A stretch of 31,723 nucleotides of DNA from a virus: IMG/VR virus record IMGVR_UViG_3300020472_000106, positions 1 to 31,723 of that record; one strand, written 5' to 3'. The notes under the pieces were generated by a model that saw only the letters and a list, made by a program, of their open reading frames with translations, did not search any database and was not told the origin of the DNA. A program made the position numbers and the translations under genes. Of the stretch, positions 21,896 through 27,774 are shown in pieces (within the stretch, counting starts at the first letter, position 1; every line of letters starts with the position of its first letter).

Positions 21896-22361
21896 TGGCT
21901 TCTAACATCTCATTTGCTTGATCTATTTGTTGTTTATATTCTTTAGCTTCTGCTCGTTTAATTTCTTGAGCTGATGCCATTTCATCACCTGCTAAACCAA
22001 AACTTGCCAATGCTCTACCTATTGCTGATGTTTCACAATTCTCAACCATTGATGTTTTGTTAATAAAATTGGTCTCTACATCCTCCTCTGCATGACCACA
22101 AGATAACAAACGATTTGCAGGTGAATAAACCTCTGCTTTCATAATAATATGCTCATCATTTTTTTCTATAATGCTTGTATGAATTGAAAATGCAGAAAAA
22201 AATTCTCTAAAAACTTTTACTCTTTCGGCTACAGTTTTATAGTTTTTACCATGTATATCTACACCAGGTTTTTCTATTAATGCTTGTTGAGCTTGTTCCA
22301 TTACCTTTTGTATTGAAATGCTCATTATTTCTAAATCTCTTTGGCTATCAATTTCGTTCAT
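21888..22361 (-). CDS. Single-strand annealing protein-like (ERF/Rad52-type)
   Basis: The protein has 157 residues. The segments YKTVAERVKVFREFFSAFSI, HTSIIEKNDEHIIMKAEVYS, and especially SMVENCETSAIGRALASFGL, AGDEMASAQEIKRAEAKEYK, resemble phage recombinases in which an ETSAxGRAL helix follows a beta sheet. The partner SSB gene immediately downstream supports a recombination role. The assignment is from motif memory; the alternative is an uncharacterised DNA-binding protein. Confidence 0.6.
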   Translation of the reverse strand: MNEIDSQRDLEIMSISIQKVMEQAQQALIEKPGVDIHGKNYKTVAERVKVFREFFSAFSIHTSIIEKNDEHIIMKAEVYSPANRLLSCGHAEEDVETNFINKTSMVENCETSAIGRALASFGLAGDEMASAQEIKRAEAKEYKQQIDQANEMLEANG

Positions 22362-22470
22362 CTTTATCCCTTTTCTTGTTTAGAATCGATCTAAACCATT
22401 TTACGCGTGCTTTTTGGAGTTTTTTTAAAGTCTGTTGATTAACAACATCTTTTTTCTTTACATCCTCCAT
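22348..22470 (-). CDS. Small basic protein at the head of the leftward operon
   Basis: The protein has 40 residues from ATG 22470 (MEDVKKKDVVNQQTLKKLQK, ARVKWFRSILNKKRDKDERN), or 44 from ATG 22482. The promoter predicted at 22478-22505 would start RNA at about 22472, so the shorter start would be nearly leaderless. It is highly basic and helical and overlaps the next gene by 14 bp. A regulator or antiterminator is possible by position; nothing in the sequence proves it. Confidence 0.5.
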   Translation of the reverse strand: MEDVKKKDVVNQQTLKKLQKARVKWFRSILNKKRDKDERN

Positions 22471-22477
22471 ATTGCTC

Positions 22478-22505
22478 ATCATAAAAGCATGATGTTTAAC
22501 ATCAA
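22478..22505 (-). promoter_or_regulatory. Leftward early promoter (PL-like) overlapping operator C
   Basis: On the minus strand, TTGATG (22505-22500), 16 bp, then TATGAT (22483-22478). The -35 element lies inside the operator palindrome, so repressor binding would block it. The predicted start is 2-3 bases before ATG 22470. Confidence 0.6.
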
Positions 22506-22525
22506 GAGTTAATGTTGTTATTAAT
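22489..22525. promoter_or_regulatory. Operator site C: tandem repressor sites of the leftward operon
   Basis: Primary ATGATGT TTA ACATCAA (22489-22505). Secondary degenerate site TTAATGT TGT TATTAAT (22509-22525), centre exactly 20 bp away, the same spacing as at sites B and D. Confidence 0.8.
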
Positions 22526-22555
22526 TAATTATAAATTAACTAAATGTGGATAATT
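22519..22555 (+). repeat. 37-bp direct repeat with DnaA box, copy 1
   Basis: This 37-bp sequence beginning TATTAATTAATT and ending TGTGGATAATT is repeated at 23939-23975 with only two differences (35 of 37 identical), in the same orientation. It contains a perfect DnaA box (TGTGGATAA, 22545-22553). Both copies sit beside an operator region. Confidence 0.8.
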
Positions 22556-22562
22556 TGATTGA

Positions 22563-23201
22563 CTATTCAAAAATGTTTATTCTTTGAGCTATGCCTTTGC
22601 ATAAGTCATAAACTTTTTTCATATTTGTAGCATTTGCTAGATTTAATTCTTCTTGATTACCTTTTTTCCAAGAATCAATTAAAAACTCTGCAACTGCTGT
22701 ATTATAACAATATAAGTTTCTAATTTTTTTGTGATATTTTTTTTTATTAAAACAAGCTCGAGTTTTACTACCAAATTCAATTTTCTTAATGCTATCTGTT
22801 TGTATAAGACCTGCACCTGTTAAATTATTTAATCTTTGTGATAATGGAATTTGATCAAACAACAATCCTTCGGCTTCTAAGAAATCCTGTAATTCAGTCA
22901 TAGATACATATTTGGCACAATGACAGTCTCGATGTAAATATTTTTCTAATAAAAATAAAGTTATACCAAAATCTATTGTATCACAATGAAAGCCATTATC
23001 CCAATCACCATTTTTTCTTTGACCTTCTTGCATTAAACTTGCTGTAACTTTTTCCATTATTACCCACAGCTTAAATATATCTAATTGCGCCTTTAATGCT
23101 TCTGTAATGGGTATGCTTATCCAACTATTCTCTTGAGGAGAAATATCTTTAATTTCTTTTTTTACAGTTTCATAAAACTGTTTATTTTGACTCTTTGGCA
23201 T
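22563..23201 (-). CDS. Hypothetical protein of the immunity region
   Basis: The protein has 212 residues. It has a helical N-terminus (NKQFYETVKKEIKDISPQEN), a middle with CDTIDFGITLFLLEKYLHRD, CHCAKYVSMTELQDFLEAEG and LSQRLNNLTGAGLIQTDSIK, which reads like a winged helix (helix, helix, then a beta wing), and a basic KKKYHKKIRN stretch. Cys residues near 73, 94 and 96 are noted. It is in the same leftward unit as the repressor, 46 bp downstream. It may be a second regulator. I do not recognise the family. Confidence 0.7.
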   Translation of the reverse strand: MPKSQNKQFYETVKKEIKDISPQENSWISIPITEALKAQLDIFKLWVIMEKVTASLMQEGQRKNGDWDNGFHCDTIDFGITLFLLEKYLHRDCHCAKYVSMTELQDFLEAEGLLFDQIPLSQRLNNLTGAGLIQTDSIKKIEFGSKTRACFNKKKYHKKIRNLYCYNTAVAEFLIDSWKKGNQEELNLANATNMKKVYDLCKGIAQRINIFE

Positions 23202-23247
23202 TGCTCATGTCTTTCACATTTTCTTTTTCTTATTGTTAGGGCAATAA

Positions 23248-23874
23248 TTAATTAACTTTTATTTTTATATCTGTAATCGGATGATAACTTTTGATTTTGT
23301 TTATCTTTGTTTTGTAAACTTCTCGTAAATAATTTGTAAATCGGACTTCATCATCAAATCCAATTTCTACATTTCTTGCAAAAACATAATCACCTTTTTT
23401 CAAATGCAGTATTGCATCAATATTGTGAAAGTTTTTTGTGTTGGGATCATACTCAATAGAGTCAAAGATAAAATAATATACTTTATCAGGGTTAGCATAA
23501 TATTCTATCGCTGATCGGTCAGGTGGGTATTTTGAATCTACGCTTACTTTCTTATGTCTATGAAATATCTTAATGTCTTGATTTTCATTCATAGCACCTA
23601 CAACGCGCAGTTTATTTATGTAGTAATCTGGTTCTTCTAACAGGTCGCTAGGATCAACGCTAATATTGGCTTCTGTTTTAATCAGATGTACTAATTGGAG
23701 TAAATGTTCTTGTGATATATTTTGGCGAGGTTTACCATGTTCATCCAGGTTACACCATTTGCTAATAGTCTCCATAGCAACACCACCACAGGCCAAACTT
23801 ACTGATTGGCGAGATATGCCTAACTCATCAAGAGTTTTTCCTATTAACGATTTTTTGGTCACAACATTTAACAT
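23248..23874 (-). CDS. CI-like phage repressor
   Basis: The protein has 208 residues. The N-terminal helix-turn-helix is around residues 15-45 (TLDELGISRQSVSLACGGVA, METISKWCN). A linker is followed by a beta-rich C-terminal part (VYYFIFDSIEYDPNTKNFHN, IDAILHLKKGDYVFARNVEI) that recalls the S24/CI fold. The usual AGxSM serine motif is not evident, so RecA-stimulated self-cleavage is doubtful. GGGAGG lies 9 bases before the ATG. It lies beside operator D and is the best candidate to bind the four operator regions. It is read leftward, divergent from the early operon. Confidence 0.75.
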   Translation of the reverse strand: MLNVVTKKSLIGKTLDELGISRQSVSLACGGVAMETISKWCNLDEHGKPRQNISQEHLLQLVHLIKTEANISVDPSDLLEEPDYYINKLRVVGAMNENQDIKIFHRHKKVSVDSKYPPDRSAIEYYANPDKVYYFIFDSIEYDPNTKNFHNIDAILHLKKGDYVFARNVEIGFDDEVRFTNYLREVYKTKINKIKSYHPITDIKIKVN

Positions 23875-23938
23875 TTTATTTAAACCTCCCTACAAGGCAA
23901 GTATTATCTTTTTATAAAGTCTAAAAATAATCAATAAC

Positions 23939-23975
23939 TATTAATTAATTTAAAATTAACTAAATGTGGATAATT
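23939..23975 (+). repeat. 37-bp direct repeat with DnaA box, copy 2
   Basis: Partner of 22519-22555 (35 of 37 identical, same orientation). The perfect DnaA box TGTGGATAA is at 23965-23973. It lies between the repressor start and operator D, 18 bp before the operator. Confidence 0.8.
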
Positions 23976-23992
23976 ATGTCAATAGTTATAAC

Positions 23993-24029
23993 TTAATGTT
24001 TAACATCAAGTGCCTTAATTGTTATTATA
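23993..24029. promoter_or_regulatory. Operator site D: tandem repressor sites of the genetic switch
   Basis: Primary TTAATGT TTA ACATCAA (23993-24009). A secondary weak site shares TTGTTATTA (24019-24027) with the second site of region C in the same phase, centre again 20 bp away. It lies between the divergent repressor gene and the rightward early operon. Confidence 0.8.
24000..24028 (+). promoter_or_regulatory. Rightward early promoter (PR-like) giving leaderless mRNA
   Basis: TTAACA (24000-24005), 17 bp, then TATTAT (24023-24028): five of six consensus bases in each box with ideal spacing. The -35 box lies in the primary operator and the -10 in the secondary. RNA would start at about 24033-24035, at the ATG (24034), so the first gene would be read from a leaderless transcript, as lambda cI is from PRM. 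Confidence 0.7.
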
Positions 24030-24033
24030 AGCA

Positions 24034-24255
24034 ATGGAAACTCACTATGTACTTATAGATCAGGCATACGATATTTTTAAGACTTGCAAAGAAGATAGGT
24101 TGTGGACAAATTTACAAATATTAAACAATTTTAAAATACTTCATGCCTTTAATTCTCCCAATTTTCCAGAATTGCCTACAGATTATGAGACAACATATTT
24201 AATTTTTGAGTTTTTATATTTTAACCAGAAAGCTGAAAATGATCTCCCAAATTGA
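24034..24255 (+). CDS. First gene of the rightward early operon (unknown)
   Basis: The protein has 73 residues: METHYVLIDQAYDIFKTCKE, DRLWTNLQILNNFKILHAFN, SPNFPELPTDYETTYLIFEF. There is no ribosome binding site, consistent with the leaderless start predicted from the promoter. It is aromatic and helical. The family is not recognised. A DnaA-box-like TGTGGACAA lies inside it (24101-24109). Confidence 0.6.
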   Translation: METHYVLIDQAYDIFKTCKEDRLWTNLQILNNFKILHAFNSPNFPELPTDYETTYLIFEFLYFNQKAENDLPN

Positions 24256-24322
24256 TTATCTCCACATATTAACAATGGCATTAATAATTGCTGTAATAGT
24301 TCATATAGGTATGTGGAAATGA
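24239..24322 (+). CDS. 27-residue membrane microprotein
   Basis: MISQIDYLHILTMALIIAVI, then VHIGMWK: one clear membrane span. It overlaps the previous gene by 17 bp and its stop overlaps the next start (ATGA). No clear ribosome binding site is seen, so expression would rely on coupling. A membrane-acting early peptide, or a leader that couples translation, are both possible. Confidence 0.45.
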   Translation: MISQIDYLHILTMALIIAVIVHIGMWK

Positions 24323-24492
24323 AACACAGCGATTTTTTAAGACTTTTATTAAAAACAGGTACAGGTGATATGGATTTAATTAGAGAGGGTTTTACTACAA
24401 TGGAAATTAAAATGTGGAAAAAAGGTACATCACCAATACCTGCAAAAGTAGGTCAATATTTATTGAATAGAGTATCTGATGGACAAAAATAA
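24319..24492 (+). CDS. Cro-like helix-turn-helix protein
   Basis: The protein has 57 residues. KHSDFLRLLLKTGTGDMDLI, then REGFTTMEIKMWKKGTSPIP, then AKVGQYLLNRVSDGQK. The second segment reads as a helix-turn-helix (helix, GFTTMEIKMWKKG turn and recognition helix, IPAKVG helix), as in small Cro/CI-type proteins. Its place in the early rightward operon facing the repressor is the lambda cro position. It overlaps both neighbours (4 and 14 bp). Confidence 0.65.
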   Translation: MKHSDFLRLLLKTGTGDMDLIREGFTTMEIKMWKKGTSPIPAKVGQYLLNRVSDGQK

Positions 24493-24727
24493 ATTAGGTT
24501 ACAGGAATGGTCGGTATCATCCAGGTTGGTTTAATCAAGATTGGATTAAGTGGTCAAAAACAGAGCAGGGCAAAGCTGAATTAAAAGAAAGTTCAGATGA
24601 AAATCAACGCCTAATAAAGATTAGAAATGAACGCATAGATTATGAAAAAGAGTTAGCTAGAAGCGACTTAACAACATTGCAAAGACAACATTACAGCAAA
24701 AAATTAAAACAACAAAAAGGAGAATAA
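24479..24727 (+). CDS. Hypothetical early protein
   Basis: The protein has 82 residues: LGYRNGRYHPGWFNQDWIKW, then a charged helix (TEQGKAELKESSDENQRLIK, YEKELARSDLTTLQRQHYSK). The C-terminal half is probably a coiled coil. It starts inside the Cro-like gene. I do not recognise it. Confidence 0.6.
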   Translation: MDKNKLGYRNGRYHPGWFNQDWIKWSKTEQGKAELKESSDENQRLIKIRNERIDYEKELARSDLTTLQRQHYSKKLKQQKGE

Positions 24728-24728
24728 C

Positions 24729-24839
24729 ATGGGTGTATATGGAGAACCAAAAAACAGAGCTAATAAAAAAACACAAACTAGACCTGTTGATGAAAGATTA
24801 TATGGATCGCATAAGAAAAAGAAAAAGAAAAAGAAGTAA
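24729..24839 (+). CDS. 36-residue Lys-tailed protein
   Basis: MGVYGEPKNRANKKTQTRPV, DERLYGSH, then eight Lys. AAGGAG lies 7 bases before the ATG. The poly-Lys tail suggests nucleic acid binding. A longer frame shifted relative to it runs to 24975 but has no ribosome binding site and looks non-coding. Confidence 0.55.
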   Translation: MGVYGEPKNRANKKTQTRPVDERLYGSHKKKKKKKK

Positions 24840-25008
24840 CTTAAAAAGCTCTTTTAATATTCAAAAGCTATTGAACAAAAAGACAATATATTTTTTTTGT
24901 TTAATAAGCTCTTTAGGTTTTAAAAGCTCTTTAAGGAAAATTATACAGATGTTTGAAAAAAGCTGTCAAGCATAACTTCTGTGGATAGATGTGGATAAGG
25001 TTAATAAA
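24840..25008. other. Candidate replication origin: iterons and DnaA boxes
   Basis: This 169-bp gene-free, AT-rich stretch has three copies of AAGCTCTTT (24846-24854, 24906-24914, 24924-24932), a T8 run, and two tandem DnaA boxes (TGTGGATAG 24980-24988 and perfect TGTGGATAA 24990-24998) offset by 10 bp, one helical turn. No replication initiator was recognised among the phage genes, so the host DnaA may be used. The function is inferred. Confidence 0.5.
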
Positions 25009-25260
25009 ATGGAAAAAAAACAAATTTTAAAGTGGCTTAGTGATAATTGGGATGAGTTAGAAAAACACACAAAGATTACACCTATGCCAACTGATGACGA
25101 TAGTGTTGCCGAGATAATTATCGAAATCGGTACGCTAACAACAATGTTGGAGATACATATCCCAAGATCAAGGATGCAAATGTTTGATGAGGGCATTGCC
25201 AGGTTAGCTGTTGCGCAACACATGGGCGATATGCCTATTAAATTAAATGGTAAGTCATAA
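25009..25260 (+). CDS. Hypothetical early protein
   Basis: The protein has 83 residues from ATG 25009 (a GTG at 24991 would add six, but lies in a DnaA box). EKKQILKWLSDNWDELEKHT, then AEIIIEIGTLTTMLEIHIPR. It is a compact mix of helix and strand. The stop overlaps the next start (TAATG). The family is unknown. Confidence 0.65.
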   Translation: MEKKQILKWLSDNWDELEKHTKITPMPTDDDSVAEIIIEIGTLTTMLEIHIPRSRMQMFDEGIARLAVAQHMGDMPIKLNGKS

Positions 25261-25487
25261 TGCCTAGAAAATCTTGGTACTCATATTGCATAGTATGGAA
25301 AGATAAAAATGGAGAACAAATTTTTGATGTTGTAGATCATTATTCCTATGATGAAGCATTAAAAGTAATTTATCTTGATGATAATTGGACAGATGGAGTT
25401 TCAGAAATTGTTTGGATAAATATATATCCATTAACTAAATCTCAAATGCGAGAAAGAAAAAAACTAACAGGCATTGAGGTTACATGA
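25260..25487 (+). CDS. Hypothetical early protein
   Basis: The protein has 75 residues: MPRKSWYSYCIVWKDKNGEQ, then DVVDHYSYDEALKVIYLDDN, then a basic MRERKKLTGIEVT end. It is a strand-helix-strand fold of the sort seen in small phage adaptor proteins. It is coupled to both neighbours (TAATG, ATGA). The function is unknown. Confidence 0.65.
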   Translation: MPRKSWYSYCIVWKDKNGEQIFDVVDHYSYDEALKVIYLDDNWTDGVSEIVWINIYPLTKSQMRERKKLTGIEVT

Positions 25488-25873
25488 AGAAGTACAATAT
25501 CACAGAGTTAGATGATTTATTTATTGAAGCAGGTCGCACCGAGTTGATGTTAGCTCCTGTTAAGATGAAGCGCATTACTAACTCTTGGTTAGATATACCG
25601 GAAGATTGGATGCACTATAATCCTAAACACCAAAGAAAATTAAGAATTAGGCCAACAATGGAGCAGATGACAAGATATGGTGAAGCATTTGATCTAGGTC
25701 TAAAGCTACCATTAGAAGATAGACAGGTTATCTGGGCTACAGCTATTTCAGCTTCAAGGAGACATAGACCAAATTGGTCAGAGCTTGGTAGAAAGTTTAA
25801 GAAAGATAGACGCACAGTAAAGAACGATTATCGCGGTGCATTAATGAAAGCATGGATGTATCAAGATGCTTAA
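25484..25873 (+). CDS. DUF6362-like helix-turn-helix protein
   Basis: The protein has 129 residues. A C-terminal helix-turn-helix is clear (PNWSELGRKFKKDRRTVKND, YRGALMKAW), preceded by helices with PTMEQMTRYGEAFDLGLKLP and LEDRQVIWATAISASRRHRP. This resembles a family seen in proteobacterial phages and named DUF6362. It would act as a DNA-binding regulator. It overlaps the methyltransferase gene by 8 bp. Confidence 0.65.
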   Translation: MKKYNITELDDLFIEAGRTELMLAPVKMKRITNSWLDIPEDWMHYNPKHQRKLRIRPTMEQMTRYGEAFDLGLKLPLEDRQVIWATAISASRRHRPNWSELGRKFKKDRRTVKNDYRGALMKAWMYQDA

Positions 25874-26375
25874 TTTACCAGATAAAAAATATAAAACAAT
25901 ATTAGCTGATCCTGCTTGGAATGAAAGTGGCGGTGGAAAAATAAAAAGAGGAGCAGACAAGCATTATCCATTAATGAAAACAAAAGACATAATAAAATTA
26001 GATGTTGCAAATATAGCTGATGATAATTGTTGGTTATATTTATGGGTAACTAATAATTTTTTAAAAGATGGATTAGAGGTTATGGAACAATGGGGATTTA
26101 GATATGTAACAAATTTTTGTTGGGCTAAAGATAGATTTGGTATTGGATATTATTTTCGAGGGCAACATGAGATTTGCTTGTTTGGAGTAAAGGGTAATTT
26201 AAAACCAAAACACAGAGATATTCCAAGTATGGTATTTGCTAAAAGAACAAAACACAGCAAAAAACCAGAAGAAAGTTTTGCAATTTTTGATAAAATGTCT
26301 TATTTGCCAAGAATAGAATTATTTGCTAGAAATACAAGGCAAGGATGGGATAGTTGGGGTAATGAAATTAAATAG
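25866..26375 (+). CDS. MT-A70 family adenine-N6 DNA methyltransferase
   Basis: The protein has 169 residues. The catalytic motif is ADPAW (Asp15-Trp18) in place of the usual DPPW. LYLWVTNNFLKDGLEVMEQW, GFRYVTNFCWAKDRFGIGYY and FRGQHEICLFGVKGN follow as typical MT-A70 segments. The end PRIELFARNTRQGWDSWGNE is the conserved closing motif. It methylates adenine in DNA, probably against host restriction. It is the second modification enzyme of this phage. The Pro to Ala change in the motif is compatible with activity in some members but unverified. Confidence 0.9.
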   Translation: MLNLPDKKYKTILADPAWNESGGGKIKRGADKHYPLMKTKDIIKLDVANIADDNCWLYLWVTNNFLKDGLEVMEQWGFRYVTNFCWAKDRFGIGYYFRGQHEICLFGVKGNLKPKHRDIPSMVFAKRTKHSKKPEESFAIFDKMSYLPRIELFARNTRQGWDSWGNEIK

Positions 26376-26520
26376 TTATCAAATAACATTAACAGATAAT
26401 ACAGATGGCATAATTATTACAGCTAATGATTTAACAAATTTATTTAAAAAATTAGATCATTTTATGAGCAGAAATTGTTATTACATTGATGATATAATTT
26501 CTATTCAGAAGTTAGCTTGA
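26362..26520 (+). CDS. Small hypothetical protein after the methyltransferase
   Basis: The protein has 52 residues from ATG 26362: MKLNSYQITLTDNTDGIIIT, ANDLTNLFKKLDHFMSRNCY. It shows strand-strand-helix. It overlaps the methyltransferase by 14 bp. An upstream in-frame ATG at 26323 is inside that gene and less likely. The function is unknown. Confidence 0.6.
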   Translation: MKLNSYQITLTDNTDGIIITANDLTNLFKKLDHFMSRNCYYIDDIISIQKLA

Positions 26521-26523
26521 CAG

Positions 26524-26650
26524 TTTGTACAAAATCACTTTAAAAATTATTTAACGATGGACATTTATGTCCATTAGCATTGATGCTGAGTAGCTCAAGA
26601 CACAACCCTTTCAACTAACAACAGAATAAGAGACGCAATGATTAGATCAT
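26524..26650. repeat. Cluster of five small palindromes in the gap before the packaging genes
   Basis: TTTGTACAAA (26524-26533), ATGGACAT TT ATGTCCAT (26557-26574), AGCAT TG ATGCT (26576-26587), TGAG TAG CTCA (26587-26597) and ATGAT TAG ATCAT (26638-26650). The second forms a hairpin with 7-8 pairs. This gap of 176 bp (26521-26696) has no convincing gene. It could terminate early transcription, bind a regulator, or be part of a packaging site. Confidence 0.5.
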
Positions 26651-26696
26651 TCATCCTCCCTTCACAACCTCTTATCACTTTGGGCTACTCTAAATC

Positions 26697-27482
26697 ATGG
26701 CAACATTAGGATCAGCAAAGAGTGTTGACATTGTTGTTAAGTCAAATCTAAAAGCATACAAGAAAGAATGGAAGCACCTAGAAAAGAAAATGACACCTAA
26801 TCATGTTGGCTTTGCATTAGGTGGAACAGTCTTTGAGTTATCTAAGATATTAAACAACAATACTAAATATGTATTTGATAGGCCAACTCCATTAACTAAA
26901 AGAGCATTTGGTTATATCGCGCCAACTAAACAACAAAGAACAATAGCTGAAAAGACTGCATGGGTTGGATTGAAGTCAGAAAGGAACATACCAATCTCTA
27001 AAGCTAAACCGCGATCTGCTAACTACTCAACAGGAGCAGGTCTAAGGTATAGACAGCTAATGCGGTTGCAGGTCAATGGCGGAACAAGGACAGCTCGCAA
27101 TGGTAATTACTTTTGGTCTCCATCAAAGCACAGTCAAAACTATGGACTGTTAAATACTTATGGTGGTCTTAATTACAAACGCATAAAGCAATGGGAAAAG
27201 AATAAAGATAAATACTTTACAGGAGTACCTAAAGGAAAGAGACGAGCAGGAAACTCAAGAGGTTTATGGAAGCGATTAGGTAAGGATGGAAAAGAAAATA
27301 TCCAGATGGTTGCTTCATTAGAAACCCAAACACATTACAAAAAGAGATACCCCTACTCAAGATTTATACGAGCAAACTACAGTAGATTACTCAAGCGTAA
27401 CTTTGATAAGCAGATGAAGAACCTGGTTACATATATGAGAAAGAAAAAGATAAGAAAGATGCGTAAGATCAACGCATTGTAA
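26697..27482 (+). CDS. Basic phage protein, possible gpZ-like tail component
   Basis: The protein has 261 residues. The N-terminal helical part (VDIVVKSNLKAYKKEWKHLE, GFALGGTVFELSKILNNN) and a segment FDRPTPLTKRAFGYIAPTKQ recall lambda gpZ-type minor tail proteins, which share a VFDRPTPLTK...-like motif. The C-terminal 120 residues are very rich in Lys, Arg, Tyr and Asn. It lies upstream of terminase instead of in the tail operon, which is unusual for that family. No strong ribosome binding site precedes the ATG. Confidence 0.55.
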   Translation: MATLGSAKSVDIVVKSNLKAYKKEWKHLEKKMTPNHVGFALGGTVFELSKILNNNTKYVFDRPTPLTKRAFGYIAPTKQQRTIAEKTAWVGLKSERNIPISKAKPRSANYSTGAGLRYRQLMRLQVNGGTRTARNGNYFWSPSKHSQNYGLLNTYGGLNYKRIKQWEKNKDKYFTGVPKGKRRAGNSRGLWKRLGKDGKENIQMVASLETQTHYKKRYPYSRFIRANYSRLLKRNFDKQMKNLVTYMRKKKIRKMRKINAL

Positions 27483-27493
27483 TTTAATTACAT
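27477..27493. repeat. Palindrome TTGTAAT-n3-ATTACA, copy 1
   Basis: TTGTAAT TTA ATTACAT overlaps the stop of the preceding gene. It has the same 7-3-7 design as the repressor operators but a different sequence. The partner is at 27732-27748; the pair flanks the 240 bp before the small terminase gene. Confidence 0.6.
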
Positions 27494-27545
27494 TAAAAGG
27501 GTATTTTTTAGGTTCTTCTGGAGCTTTTACCTTTGTGGGTTTTTC

Positions 27546-27737
27546 GTGGCGCAGGTCTCTCCTAGCGACAGACCTTTAAAACAAGGTTCGGTAGCGATAC
27601 CAAACCGATACAAAGCAAAAAAAGATTTTTGCAATGCAAACTATTGGATATGGTTTTTTAAAAAAAAGCATAGCTTAGAAACGCTTAAAATAGATTGTAG
27701 ATATACTGCAAAGGCAGAATTAATAAGTATTTTGTAA
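27546..27737 (+). CDS. Doubtful 63-codon frame upstream of terminase
   Basis: It starts at GTG 27546 with no ribosome binding site and reads SPSDRPLKQGSVAIPNRYKA, KKDFCNANYWIWFFKKKHSL. The DNA under it includes an inverted repeat AGGTCT/AGACCT at about 27554-27576. The stretch 27483-27774 is where a cos or pac site would be expected in a lambda-type phage, so the frame may be only incidental. No other gene is visible here. Confidence 0.3.
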   Translation: MAQVSPSDRPLKQGSVAIPNRYKAKKDFCNANYWIWFFKKKHSLETLKIDCRYTAKAELISIL

Positions 27738-27748
27738 TTATATTACAA
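27732..27748. repeat. Palindrome TTGTAAT-n3-ATTACAA, copy 2
   Basis: TTGTAAT TAT ATTACAA is a perfect 17-bp palindrome 27 bp before the small terminase ATG. It may be a terminase or regulator binding site. Confidence 0.6.
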
Positions 27749-27774
27749 GGATTTAAGAAAAAACTGATTTAGAT

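Noticed and set aside
23248-23874. LexA/CI-type self-cleaving protease domain in the repressor
   Set aside because: The fold could be related, but the AGxSM serine and matching lysine were not found, so self-cleavage is not claimed.
24733-24975. 80-codon frame overlapping the Lys-tailed protein
   Set aside because: It has no ribosome binding site. The neighbouring frame from 24729 has AAGGAG at good distance, and the 3' half of this frame is the iteron-rich gap.
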